Below are positions 1 through 11,654 of a stretch of DNA of 64,000 bases, piece after piece. The stretch is from Hofstenia miamia (lineage: Eukaryota > Xenacoelomorpha > Acoela): assembly GCA_004352715.1 (NCBI GenBank), contig SCFE01000080.1:1567132-1631131 (forward strand), written 5' to 3'. The position numbers were made by a program, and so were the translations under genes. Numbering within the stretch: position 1 is the stretch's first letter; each line of letters starts with the position of its first letter. A model generated the notes under the pieces. It was not told the origin of the DNA, searched no databases, and saw only the letters and a program-made list of their open reading frames with translations.

Positions 1-2124
1 TTGTAAGTAAACTTTTCAAAATTTAGTTCTAATACGTGCTTGGTCATAACAGATGCTCGTGGCAAGAAACAGGATTCTTCTTTTAATAAACATCAACAGG
101 AGTTATCACATAAAATACAGATTGAAAGGTTGCAAGGATTCCACATTTGAACCATTTTTACAGCGACCTCTAAATATTGTTTAAATGATCCAAATTTCAC
201 ATTTCACGTTTTTGTGTCAAAATTAAAACAACAAGCGTGTGGATCGCGAATCCGACGAATTTTATATTCCCTTATGAAGTGCACCAATCTAATAGACGTG
301 CTAAGTATACAGACACATGGTTAGTACGAAAAAGTAATTCCAAAATTCACAAATTTTCGCAAGCTTTCAAGACTAACATATTTTATGTATTAAATATAAA
401 AAAAGCGCCAACCCAATTTCATTATTGCTTTCAATACATAGACTTAAAAAATAGTTAGAGATAGTCTCAAATAGTTATACTTTTTATCACATCAAAATTA
501 ATAGAAAAAACGGAAAGGCGAACTTATCCTCATCATCTTTGATTATATTTAAATACAGAAACTCGTTTACCAAAAAGAAAATTACAAAAATACATTTGGA
601 AGGGTCGGAAGTAAAGAAGGTAACTGGATCTCGAGCATTGATAAAAAAGTCTTGATTTTGCGTTTAATGAGCGACAAAATCCAAACTATTTTTCATTCGA
701 TAATCTTCGTATTGAGCACATAATTAAAAAGAAAACATTAAAATAATAAAAATCAATTAAATTTAAATTTTTGATATGAAGTAGAAACACAAATACAATA
801 AATCTTTGAAAATATTTGGAAAAACCTGGAATTCAATAGATTATTTTTCCGAATTCGTTACTTTTCGTCACGAATCATAAGGTCTCAGAATTTAGTATCA
901 AGTCTCGTAATTTGCTCGCACTTGGGCTTAAGAGTATATACAGTAAGACAAAAAGTTGTAGCTCGCTCCTGCATTTAAGTAACAATTAAGAAACATTAAT
1001 GATGGCATTGTGTTCTACATCTAAATAAAATGCTTAGAGCTTGTGGTGGTGAAGGTACTCCTCTTGTAGTATTAATTATAATTTCAACAGTTTTGTTTAA
1101 ATTTATTTGCATTTTTCCCCTTCAATTTTCTTGACCAAGTTACATATTTCATCATATGCATTACAGTTTATTGTATATGTTATATTTATTTCTATTATTG
1201 CTATAGTTTTCAAAGCAGTTGAAAGTTTTCCAAAAGGGTTGACGTCTTTTAGCGGTAGATTGTAATAATAAAAAAAACAGTAGTTTAAAGGGGATAAACA
1301 AATAATGTTTATGATATTCAGATGAAAAATTGAATGATAGAGATTTATATTTCAGTAACCATTTTAAATTTTATTTTGCAAAATGAACCGAAAGTGAGGG
1401 CTTATCTATTTCGTTTTTTATTTTAAGTCATTTAGGTTGAAGTAATTTCGAAGATCGTCAGTGTCAGATTTGAGATTTTTGCTGCTTTAAATGCATTTCA
1501 TCTGATGATATTAACCATGTGTCATCGGCATACTGGAAAATTTCAAAATTAATAACTTGACTTATAATATTATAAAAAAGTAAAATCGATCTTAGAAATG
1601 TACCACTGGAATTTCTCTCAATTGTGATATGTCAGATTTTATTCCATTTAAAACTTTGGTTTGTTTAAATATTCATGATTAAAAGAATGGAATTGCTATG
1701 AAAACTGCAATATACCATTTTGCTTTTGTATTTGAATTTCATACGATTTAATGCTGTGCTAAAGCTATGCAGCTGTGATTGTAGTTATAAAACTGGATTA
1801 CTTAACTTATATTATAATATAAATCGAAACCGGTTGGAAATATATATATATATATATATATGGATAGATGTTATATTTGACTACAACAAGGCATGGCAGT
1901 AGTAATTTACAAAGTGAAAAATTCAAAGCTGCATTATTCAGTAAAAAAAGCCATCTTTATGTAATCATTTCTACAACGTGGTATTTTATGGTGGTGTAAG
2001 CAGAATGCTCTTGTTGGATATGAATATTTTTTTAAATAGAGTATATCGTGTAAAGGATGAATATATTTGCTTTTTCAAATTCTTTTTGAACATTTTCATA
2101 TATAATTGCACTTATCTTTTTTAG
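1..2124. other. AT-rich intergenic DNA, no gene recognised
   Basis: No open reading frame here resembles a known protein, and the ORFs of 60-73 codons look like chance. The stretch is AT-rich with ordinary CpG content (close to 30 in the first kilobase by eye). A short (TA)n array lies near 1842-1862. No RNA gene, promoter or repeat boundary could be supported. Confidence 0.6.
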
Positions 2125-2409
2125 TTATTGGCCGATCATTTTCTCTGCACGCTTTGTAATAACATCTAATCTTTGAATTTTTGCACAACATATAACAAAC
2201 GCGGCATACGTCATTTTGCTAACAATCTCTGTCTTATAGAATAGTTCTAAATCACCTTTATTGAATCCTTTCCTCTTTAAGAATGCAAGAAGTACAAGTG
2301 ATTTTCTTCCTTTTTTCATTCTTTTTGTTTCTGATTCTAAACTCAAACTTGTATCTATTTCTACACCTAATAACTTTGCCTTTGTAATTTGCTTAATCTC
2401 TGTTCCCAT
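2125..2409 (-). pseudogene. LINE reverse transcriptase C-terminal fragment
   Basis: An open stretch of 94 codons matches the end of the reverse transcriptase of non-LTR retrotransposons. It begins near the LLGVEID motif, the usual 'YLGV-ID' block after the palm domain, followed by a thumb-like region with KRMKK and the LFYKTEI segment. The catalytic palm (FADD) is absent, because the upstream end on this strand stops in the (TA)n array at 2408-2430. It is therefore a truncated, inactive relic. The family inside the CR1/Jockey group cannot be fixed. Confidence 0.6.
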
Positions 2410-2430
2410 ATATATATATATATATATATA

Positions 2431-2879
2431 TAGTTATACTATGTTCCTATGTACGATTAAAAAATTATATATGTCACTATGTAAAAATCGCAAAATTTAT
2501 GTATGTCGCTATGTACCAGCAAGATTTTTTGTTGTTAAAAAATGTAATGATAATATGATAATCACCCCACAATGTCTCAATGGATGTACTATTGGATGAC
2601 TACTATTTGAAACTCTGTTTTGGAACAAACACAAATTTTATTGAAAATGGCAGCCTAAATATAGCTCTATAATTACTCAACAATGTGGTGAATAATTCAG
2701 GCGGAAGTTGGCTAACTTGAGTGTATTGCACAAACATAGTTCGAATTTTAGTAAATATAGCGATTCACAACGAACCAATGTCAAGCAGCAATTTTTTCAT
2801 ATGTCGCTATGTACGCCCTGATATGTCGCTCTGTACGCTTTTTTTAAATTTGTAAGTACATAGCGACATATTATAACTA
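2431..2879. mobile_element. MITE with about 24-bp terminal inverted repeats, copy 1
   Basis: The left end (2431-2454, TAGTTATACTATGTTCCTAT...) is the near-exact inverse of the right end (2856-2879). The inside is non-coding and repeats ATATGTCGCTATGTACG-like words near both ends (about 2800-2840). Both flanks are (TA)n, so the target is TA. A second, shorter copy lies at 12419-12787 and shares the interior, for example the block AATTACTCAACAATGT. It looks like a non-autonomous DNA transposon of the TA-target type; no transposase source is seen. Confidence 0.65.
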
Positions 2880-2895
2880 TATATATATATATATA

Positions 2896-3228
2896 NNNNN
2901 NNNNNNNNNNNNNNNNNNNNNNNNNNNNNNNNNNNNNNNNNNNNNNNNNNNNNNNNNNNNNNNNNNNNNNNNNNNNNNNNNNNNNNNNNNNNNNNNNNNN
3001 NNNNNNNNNNNNNNNNNNNNNNNNNNNNNNNNNNNNNNNNNNNNNNNNNNNNNNNNNNNNNNNNNNNNNNNNNNNNNNNNNNNNNNNNNNNNNNNNNNNN
3101 NNNNNNNNNNNNNNNNNNNNNNNNNNNNNNNNNNNNNNNNNNNNNNNNNNNNNNNNNNNNNNNNNNNNNNNNNNNNNNNNNNNNNNNNNNNNNNNNNNNN
3201 NNNNNNNNNNNNNNNNNNNNNNNNNNNN
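2896..3228. other. Assembly gap (333 N) at a (TA)n array
   Basis: The run of N starts inside a (TA)n array that follows MITE copy 1, and it ends within the left LTR of the short LTR element. The missing part should therefore include the outer edge of that LTR and more (TA)n. Confidence 0.95.
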
Positions 3229-3472
3229 AACTCAAAGAGAATACAGTTCAAACTATTTCTATTTACAAATGCTTTGTTCTTTTTATATACAAGGTTATTT
3301 ACAATATTTACAAATATTACAACTACCAGTCACTAACAAGAAAAGCGCGAGGTCTGGCCAATAAATAGTAACAACTACCAGCGATGCTACACGCCGCCCC
3401 AGGCCAGACTCGGCGACTTTTCTTGTGTGCCCAATGGCGGAGGATTTGGCCCAAAAGGATCCATTCGACAGC

Positions 3473-3724
3473 TCTTCACTCAAACATGCAAAAACTAAGG
3501 CGTAGGCTTGTCTGACTCCTATCGATTGCGTTAATCTTGTGGAGAGGCATCAGATTTAACCATTGAAACCATGTCCATCACCAATTGTGGCCAGCAATGA
3601 CTGGGAACAGCAGATTAAAAACCATCTTTGCAGCATCATTACAAAACTCCTCGCTCAAACATGCAAACCTAAGGCGTAGGCTTGGCTGACTCCTATCGAT
3701 TGGGTTCATATTGCGGAGAGGCAA
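3473..3724. repeat. Internal 78-bp duplication in the short LTR element
   Basis: Two units, about 3473-3551 and about 3648-3724, share the words CAAACATGCAAA, AAGGCGTAGGCTTG, CTGACTCCTATCGATTG and GGAGAGGCA. The second unit directly adjoins the primer-binding-site region. The block may be a duplicated leader segment. Its CTGACTCC word also occurs in the anticodon stem-loop of tRNA-Trp, but no cloverleaf can be drawn. Confidence 0.55.
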
Positions 3725-3756
3725 TGGAATGTTCTGCATCACATCAGGGTCCTGTC

Positions 3757-3957
3757 ACGTTCGCCATGTAGAATCACTGGGGTGTGATTCTAGCAAACAC
3801 AAAGAGAATACAGTTCAAACTATTTTTATTTATAAATGCTTTGTTCTTTTTATATACAAGGTTATTTACAATATTTACAAATATTACAACTACCAGTCAC
3901 TAACAAGAAAAGCGCGAGGTCTGGCCGATAAATAGTAACAACTACCAGCGATGCTAC
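3757..3957 (-). repeat. Complete LTR (5' LTR on the minus strand)
   Basis: This about 200-bp repeat begins TGTAGCATCG and ends ACGTGACA on the minus strand. It carries TATATAAAAAG followed by AATAAA-like words, which are the promoter and poly(A) signals expected of an LTR. The partner LTR at 3231-3396 differs at only a few positions, so insertion was fairly recent. Confidence 0.7.
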
Positions 3958-4203
3958 AATATATATATGATATAGTCAAAGCAATATATTTGCTAAACGA
4001 TACAATTAAACTACACATTAAATATAAAATATATAATAATAATAACTTTGTCTGTGTCTATGTATGTGGTGAGCTCAGTGTAAAAAAATCATTAAATGTG
4101 CTTAGCATGTTTGTGTCTCCGATTGCATTTTGTCGGTATAAATTAATAGTATTAATTTTAAAAATAAAATTTTTTTGCAATTTTTTCATAGAACATAGAA
4201 TAT

Positions 4204-5060
4204 GTTACAAATCGCGTTCGGTGTTACAAAGAGCCCATATATATTGCTGTTGACTACTCAAAAGCGCTTAATACTGTTGAAATAGATATAATTCTGGAAA
4301 GAATATCAAAAGGCATACAACCCTATCTGAATTTCCTGACGGACAGGACATTAAGCACAACTATATCATTTTGTACATCAGAACCGAAACTGAAAACGCG
4401 AGGCGTTCCTGAAGGTAGCGTTGAAGGTCCTAAGCTTTTTCCGTTATTATTATCTGATTTTCAACCAAGGGAATTTCAAATATGTTTAAGTATGATGATG
4501 ATAACCCGCTAATAGTGACCTCAAATAAGCTAACCGATGCACAACTAGAATTGGAAGGAATATATGAACATAGTAAGAATTTAGGACTTCACATTAATCG
4601 TGATAAAACAGAGATGGTCGTAAATACTACAAGAAATACTCTGGATGATGACTATTTAAACTTAGATGGTAAACAAATATAAAGAGTAACAAGTTTGCGA
4701 ATTCTAGGAGTACATATTGATAAAAAATTAAGTTTACATGAGGAAATTCAACGCAGAATACCAGATGGGAAAAAGGGCTATTATTCTTGAAACCCCATAA
4801 AAAGCAAAATTTATCAAAGTCGGAGCTCGTTAAGATGTACGAATCATACATTGAAAGTAGACTAGCATATTATCCTCTTGCTATATCAGAAGCAAATATT
4901 TCCAAACTAAACGTAATATCTAGACTTATTGATAAATTTCTGGTGGGTGTATCAGCAAAAATCAAGAAACGTGTCGCTGAGTAGTACATCAAGATTCGAA
5001 CACTAGCTTCTCATCCTCTATATCCTTACTTGGAAAGCATTAAAACTAATTTTTAACAAG
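4204..5060 (+). pseudogene. LINE reverse transcriptase relic
   Basis: Read with frame changes, this stretch has the RT blocks in order. These are IAVDYSKALNTV (palm motif A, near 4236-4275), TRGVPEGSVEGPKLFPLLLS (motif B, about 4395-4458), KYDDDNPLIV (motif C, in place of the usual YADD, about 4485-4515), LHINRDKTE and the LRILGVHIDKKLS block (about 4700-4735). A thumb region continues to about 5060. Frameshifts near 4460 and 4770 and stops at 4680 and 4983 make it inactive. Upstream parts (endonuclease) are missing, so it is 5'-truncated. Confidence 0.75.
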
Positions 5061-5580
5061 AAATAAACATTTATTTCGCCTCCTATTTGCTAAGCTAATG
5101 GCGAATCTGAAACAGCAACTCTTCGAGCCTATAACAAAAAACATTGCTTGAAACACAACAAACTCCCACAATCTACAATATCTCGAAGTATGAAAAAATT
5201 TGAACAAACAAAGTCACTTAATGATGCTCGAAGGAACAGAGGCGCGAACCGGTCATGAATGAAAAAAATTACATTGGTAAAATAAATAACGGGTAATAGT
5301 GCCTCAAAAATGTTTGTCAAATTGTTTCACGTAAAAAATATAGCCAGAATAGTTGTTTGGATGGCCATCAAATTTTTTCCTAAAAAAAGTCACAAACTGA
5401 TATTAATCCACCATAATCCCTATTTCGAATCCGAAATAGGGGAAAATATAACAAAATTAATTAAAATTTTAAACATGATTTTTACAAAAATCTCGGATGG
5501 AACCATAAAGAATAAATTTGGTAGCGAAAAATTTCATTATTTGCCTGTTTATTATACAGTTTAATTAGTTTTCAGTTGTA

Positions 5581-6280
5581 ATGTCCAAAAGTCGCACTTC
5601 CACTGATACCACTAATGGTAACTATCATGAATTGGGATGTTCAAGTGAAAATTGCCCCTGCTGTGTGAAAGTTTGATTACCAGCTCGAATCCCTAAAGAC
5701 TTTTTGATAGAGAATTTCTTTGTGGTTTTTGTTCAGCGTCAAAGATATCTACTTTGTATCGCACTATTACCTCACTAGAAGATGAATTGAAGTCATTAAG
5801 GAAAGATAAACAGATAAGTATAAATGGTAATTCCCATATTAATTTTGATGTAGAACGGCTGGAGCAATACGGCAGGAGAGACAATGTGAGAATATTGGGA
5901 ATACCAATGAAGAAAGATGAGAATATTTACAGAGTTGTTGTTGAAGCAGTGAGTAAGTGCACCCCATCAATGTTGACGATATATCTGTCTGTCATCGGCT
6001 TCCTGCTAAGAATGGTCGTTGTCCTACCATAATCGCTAAGTTTGTTCGAAGAGATACAAAACATCGGTTAATGAAAAATAAAAGAAGTTCGGAAAAAGGC
6101 GTGTTTTTCAACAATGACATTACTAGCTTACGTTTCAAGGTACTTTCTGGCCTTAGAAAATTGGACGATGTCAAGAGCATTTGGACCCACGAAGAAAAGA
6201 TATGTTTGATTGATTCTAAAGACAACAGAAGAAATTTCTCTCTGGAAGATATTCATAAATTGCATCCCCAGGTTTTTTAA
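5581..6280 (+). pseudogene. LINE ORF1 protein (frameshifted)
   Basis: ORF1 of the LINE probably binds its RNA. It starts at ATG 5581 with a cysteine cluster (CSSENCPCC, about residues 20-28), stops at 5675 and continues in other frames. From 5754 it has a short coiled-coil stretch (SLEDELKSLRKDK) and then EQYGRRDNVRILGI, the conserved start of the RNA-recognition-like domain of L1/CR1-type ORF1 proteins. A further frameshift near 5955 leads into DISVCHRLPAKNG and a basic C-terminal part ending HKLHPQVF at 6280. The frameshifts make the gene inactive. Confidence 0.7.
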
Positions 6281-6382
6281 ATAGTTTACAGACAAACAGA
6301 TAATTATAAAAGTTATCCATTTAATTCAAACGCGTTTAACTGTAATTCTAATAAACTAAATGTCACAAATAATAAACAAATA

Positions 6383-7062
6383 GTGAGTAATACATTAAAA
6401 TTCATTCACTTAAATGTAAGATCACTGAACAAGAATTTTCATTCTTTTGAAGCATTTATTGAAACCCATCCAAATATTACAGCTTTGTGCCTTACGGAAA
6501 CTTGGATCAAGCAACATGATGATATTGGATTATATGACGTCGAAGGTTTCTACCCATTAATATCACAACCTAGAATAAATAAGAAAGAGGTGGTGTTGGA
6601 TTATATTTATCTAAATCTATTTCATATAAAGTAATGGAATCGAGGTTCATCACTGAGAGCATTCTCTGCAAGTGTACACTAAAAAATAATTTTAATTTCT
6701 ATTTGACTGTAATTTACAGTCCTCCAACAGATGATAAGTATTTTATTCAATGTTTAGACAGGTTTTTAGAAGAACTTAATCGAACATCGATGCCAACTGT
6801 AATAATGGGAGATTTCAACATAGATACTTTAATATCTTCATCAATTACTTCTTTTTATTATCTGCGAATGATTTCCCTATTCTAATAAATGAAGCCACAA
6901 GACCACAAAATAAACTAGGAGGTTCCTGTCTAGACCACAAACGGACGAATATTAGTTTTGAAAAAATTGCTTCAGTTGGACTTCTGGATGACGTATTTAC
7001 AGATCATATACCCATTTGGTTAGAATGTAAAATAACTTATAGTCAGCTCCAAAAATCTACAA
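6383..7062 (+). pseudogene. LINE ORF2, AP endonuclease domain (frameshifted)
   Basis: This is the N-terminal part of ORF2, the apurinic-like endonuclease that nicks the target DNA. Visible motifs in order are IHLNVRSLNKN (about 6405), LCLTETW with the catalytic Glu (about 6487), VIYSPP (about 6708), MGDFNID (about 6806), SCLDHKRTN (about 6928) and TDHIPIW (about 6998) with the catalytic Asp-His. Reading frames change near 6600 and 6860, so no intact protein is made. All hallmark residues are still present, which shows the copy is not very old. Confidence 0.8.
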
Positions 7063-7239
7063 TTTCATACTTTACATTTATGCATTCAGAACAAAAATTA
7101 CTAAACTGCTTATGTTTGCTTAATCAAAAACTAAATGAACTAAATTTAAATGATTATACAAATGCTAACAATGCGTATTCTGATTTTATTATTACAGTAA
7201 AGGAAACAATTAATAAATTTAAGTGTTCTAAAATTAAAA

Positions 7240-9040
7240 GTGGTCCTAAGAGCAATCAATAATTCAATTAAAAACTTAATAACCAAACGAAATATTGCTT
7301 ATAAAAAGTATAAAATGAATAATTGTCGAGAAAATCATATTAAGTTTTGTAATATCAGAAATAGGGTTGTTTCAAAAATCCGAAATTCTAAGAGTAGTTA
7401 TTATACTAAAAAATTGAATTCTTTTTCAAAAGGTTGCAAAAAGTTCTACTCATTCTTAAATATGATTATAGGTAAGGAAAAAAAGATGAAATTATCAACT
7501 GCGTTCAACCAGAATATGAATTATCTATGTAATGATTTCAATTCTTTTTTTGGTTCCTCTATGGCTGAAAATATTCCTGCCTGCGCGAAGTCTTTTGTTA
7601 TTGATAATAATCCTGAGACTATGGCTTTATGCCCAATTTCAAACTCTGAACTGAAAAATATTGTTAATCAATTAAAATCTAAATCATCTGCAGATGTTGA
7701 TGGTATATCCAGTAAAATTGTGAAAGCTATTTTCGCAGCAAATACTAAATCTCTGTATTCAAACGTCTGTTTTTCCAGACAAAATGAAAATTGCAAAAAT
7801 AATAACTGTTCATAAATCTGGGGACACAAATGATCCCTCAAATTACAGACCAATCTCACTATTGCAATTTTTAGTAAAATTTTTGAAAGATTAATATACA
7901 ACAGAGTATTTAAGTTTATAAATAAGTACAATTTAATAAATCCAAATCAATTTGGGTTTCGATCTCACTATAACACAATTTTAGCTTTAATGAAAGTAAT
8001 TGAAAATATTAGACATTCCAAAGACAATAAATTATATTCTTTGTGCATATTCATTGATCTAAGAAAAGCTTTTGATACAATAGATCATAAGTTATTATTA
8101 AATAAGATATATAAATACGGCATTAGAGAACACATTTTTAACTTATTTGAAAATTATCTAGAAAACCGATATCAATGTGTTTGAATAGACTTAACTGATT
8201 CAAAATTAAAAGAGATAACCATTGGTGTGCCACAAGGCTTAATTCTTGGACCACTACTCTTCTTAATGTACATAAATGACCTTCCTAAATTCTTAACTGC
8301 TTCGGTCTACCTGTTTGCTGACGATACAAATATCCAAGTATGTTCACCTGACAGGGATATATTATTTAAAACTCTTTAAAATAACATAAATGTTCTACAA
8401 GATTGGCTCTGTTTTAATCGCCTTTCTTTATATTGTAACAAAACCACTCAGATAAATTTTTTCAAAATTAATGAGCAAATACCTAAGCTACAAGTAGCGG
8501 AAACTGAGCTTAACATAAATGATTCTTATAAGTATTTAGGGATAATAATAGATAAAACATTAAGTTTTGCAGAGCATGTATCTTTTATTTGTAAAAAAGT
8601 CTCCAAACTATGTGGTATTTTGATGAAAATAAGATACTTCGTTCCTAAGCATATTACACTACATTTTTATAATGTATACATATTGCCTATAATTCAATAT
8701 GGTATTTTAATCTATGGTGGTACCTTATACTACACATTATTGCCTATTTTCAAAATTCAAAAAAAGAATCAGGATCATAAATTATAAAAATTCTATTTAT
8801 ACTACTAAACAGTTATTCATTTTCGAACTCCTTAAGCACGTTATAAAGGTTAAAAGACAAGAATATCCAATAGAATTTTATAGCTTTGATGAAATAAATC
8901 ATTCTTTTAACATAAGAGCCCGACCAGCACATCAAACAGTTATAATAAGACATAATACAATTATACAACATAATTCAATTGAAGTGAGAGGTATAAAACT
9001 ACTAAAATATTTAGTATTTTGCAAAAAAATATTTAATTAA
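7240..9040 (+). pseudogene. LINE ORF2, reverse transcriptase domain (frameshifted)
   Basis: This is the polymerase part of ORF2. A linker (7240-7815) leads into the RT fingers with NYRPISLL (about 7841) after a frameshift near 7810. Next come PNQFGFRSHY (about 7944), CIFIDLRKAFDTIDHKLLL (about 8046, catalytic Asp), TIGVPQGLILGPLLFLMYIN (about 8221), VYLFADDTNIQV with the catalytic ADD (about 8305), YKYLGIIIDKTL (about 8530) and a C-terminal part to 9040. In-frame stops at about 8182 and 8378 and a frameshift near 8715 inactivate it. The last ORF (8714-9040) carries the usual family C-terminus. Confidence 0.85.
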
Positions 9041-9650
9041 TAGAATCTTCCAGAAATAAATTCACTTAATTATAATAATTTGAAATAATAAATTCATTAA
9101 TTTATTAGCAAAATTAAGGGGTTGCAATTGAAAAAAAGCGGACTTGGATTAAAGACAGTTTATCTATTCTTACCATGGTGTTTCTTTCTGAACTTGTCTT
9201 CAAATATCTCCCTGATGATGAGGAAATTAGTTTTTTCGCAAAACCTAATTCTTTCCAAAGTATTCCACTATTCACCTTCTGTAAATTTATTTGATTATTT
9301 TCTGAAGTTGATAAAAGTTATCACGTTGTCAATCTTATTCATTTGTGTTTCATTTTCTTACGTCATCACTCGATCTTCATGCTATTTCTATTGAATGAAA
9401 AAGTACTCTGTATCAAAGGATCAATTCAATGGTCTTCCGCAAGTTTAAGCTGATTTCAGAAGTTCCTCACAGGTACTCATATGGATTTTGATCGCTACAA
9501 ATGGTAATCTACTTGTACTGATAGGACACTGGATAAAGAGCGCCTCCAACCATTTTCAAACAATTTAATGCTAAATTTTTATTTTATTTTTGTATTAAGT
9601 GTTTCATATGTTTTGTTTGAAATAAATTCTATTATTATTATTATTATTAT

Positions 9651-11640
9651 AAATCCTGCTCATGTCGTATCGTAATATCTAAGATTAAAATTGGGAATCA
9701 TGTTTTTTATGACTTTCAATTAAATTAAATCCAATAATAAATTACAATAGATTCTATTTAGGTCAATAATATTTTCCCAAATTTTAATGTGCTACATCTA
9801 AGACAGACTAAAAATGTTCTCATTTATTTGCATTTTAGCATATATGTATAATAAGTATAATGTACTAAAATTATTAAATATCGTAAGACGATATATATTT
9901 TAACAAAATTGACACACAATGATATGACCAGCTGATCTAAAAGTAAATTAGTTATAATTCACTTTCACTATCAGAAATTCATAATGCATACATTTTTTAT
10001 ATAAAAGTTATTTTATTTCATTTTTGACAATTAATGTGCTAAATATCTTATCTATGTAGGCGAGGGTGCAAAATAGTGTTACGTGAATGCACGAGGACAA
10101 AATAAACACTATTAGAGAGTAAAAAACTAAGCGAAATGCAATAAAATACATGAAAAGTTTAAAATATAATCGATATAGACCGATAACTTTACATAATTTA
10201 CCAAATTCATAGCACGCGGTAAATATTTAAGCATTATAGCTTATAAAACTGAAGTCATATAAAAGTAATTATTTTTAACTAAAAATTACAAAATATAACA
10301 AAATATGTATATAGTTTTAATTGAACGACATATTGAAAATTATGTAAATGTATTTTAAAATTGATTTGCAAGCATTTGGAAAAACTTTAATCTGCTTTTA
10401 AAAGTATATTATTGCTGACAATGTTCCCCACTCGATTGAATGATAGCAATGTCTTGAACTTATAATAATGAAATCCTAAACTTATTGAATGCATGTAAAT
10501 AGGTCTGCCAGAATATGAAGCTATATGACTGGGAGACCTGTAATCTGGGGCATATCACCGCAAATATTTTGAAATCTAATTTTCCACTAGACATTTTTTC
10601 AAACTTTGTTTTTATATGATCATAAAGTTCGGAACATGACATCTTTATGTTATGTTGGAGTGTATGCAAAAGCAGCGTCTTTTGTTGCTATTATAAATTC
10701 TTCTTCCCTGATATCGATTTTTTTAAATAAAGAAGAAAGATGTATACTGTACATTCTGTTTAATGTAGTCATTGATATCTCCATGTGCAACTGAAAATTT
10801 AACTGACCATTGCATACTTTTGGTTGTCTTTTAAGTCTAGGTTTTAAAAAAGGGATGTAAATGTAGATTTGAAAATTCTAAAGAATGTTAAACAAATTTA
10901 AATTGAGGCTGTTGTTGATGATTCGTCTTTTGTAAAAAATCTTAGCTGAGTATATATTTTGTTTCCATTCATTAGGGTGGAATGAAGGAATTTTTTTGTC
11001 TACACATGCTCTCATCTAGGAAAGTTTATGTGAGTTTTTTTGAAAAATTAAAAATATTCACTTCATCCTAACATATATTGTTGTTTTATTTTGACTTATG
11101 TACACTTTATATAATACGTTACCCTCACCCCTCAAAAAATTTATGTTGCCAATATCGCCCACGCCTGGACAAAGAAAAATATTGACTAAGAAATGATCTA
11201 TTTTATTAAAGAAAAATAACTAGAATAGCTTTTAAGCAAAATGCGTGTTTGGCATATTAACCATGATATTGCAAACCAACAGCTGTCGCTGTAATTCCTT
11301 TGTCGCAAACTTATTTGGATTAATTCGGTATAATTGTACAGAGACACTATATAGGAATTTCTATATGTTGCACTTTAAACACACATTAATAGTTAAAAGT
11401 TGAGATTTAATCGATATCACACACTGTGACCATTGCTCAGAAATGTTCATGGTAATTGAATTCAGATGTTTGCACACAAATATCTCACAGATTTAATACA
11501 TTAATCTTTGAAAATCTCTTTTGCTGCTTACAAGCAAATAAGGCCACATTAGTGAAAATTTAGTATTGTTTTCCGTTTTTAATCCTAAAGGAATATTTCA
11601 TTCTTTAAAAACAAGAGGTTGTAACTAATTTTTTGCAACA
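9651..11640. other. Unassigned AT-rich DNA
   Basis: About 2 kb follows the LINE tail with no convincing coding region, RNA gene or repeat boundary. The small ORFs at 10460-10794 overlap each other on opposite strands and resemble nothing known. Confidence 0.5.
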
Positions 11641-11654
11641 TCAAAACACACCTC

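Larger units (their letters stand above)
3229..3957 (-). mobile_element. Short LTR retrotransposon (TRIM-like), minus orientation
   Basis: Two direct repeats about 563 bp apart are nearly identical: 3231-3396 (outer edge lost in the gap) and 3757-3957. Read on the minus strand, the complete copy starts TGTAGCATCGC and ends GAACGTGACA, so it has TG...CA ends. It contains a TATA box (TATATAAAAAG) and an ATAAATAAA polyadenylation-like word. Just inside it (3735-3756) is a primer-binding-site-like stretch resembling the 3' end of tRNA-Trp. A purine-rich tract, GGGGCGGCG, precedes the other LTR at about 3397-3412. The internal part is only about 360 bp and encodes nothing, so this is a deleted, non-autonomous element. 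Confidence 0.7.
5581..9650 (+). mobile_element. Nearly full-length CR1/Jockey-like LINE, degenerate
   Basis: About 4.1 kb holds the full order of a non-LTR retrotransposon: an ORF1 with a cysteine cluster and a coiled-coil type RNA-binding protein, then an ORF2 with AP endonuclease and reverse transcriptase, and a 3' end in (ATT)n at 9628-9650. The (TTA)n tail rather than poly(A) is typical of CR1/L2/Jockey-type families. Several frameshifts and stops break both ORFs. The similar tails at 41038-41054 and 41205-41285 suggest the same family. Confidence 0.8.

Noticed and set aside
1720-1902. 60-codon ORF with a Tyr-Ile repeat
   Set aside because: It reads through a (TA)n array and has no other protein-like part.
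3473-3756. A tRNA-Trp gene or pseudogene inside the short LTR element
   Set aside because: The CTGACTCC and T-arm-like words are present, but about 30 extra bases separate them and no acceptor or D stem pairs; a primer-binding site explains the similarity better.
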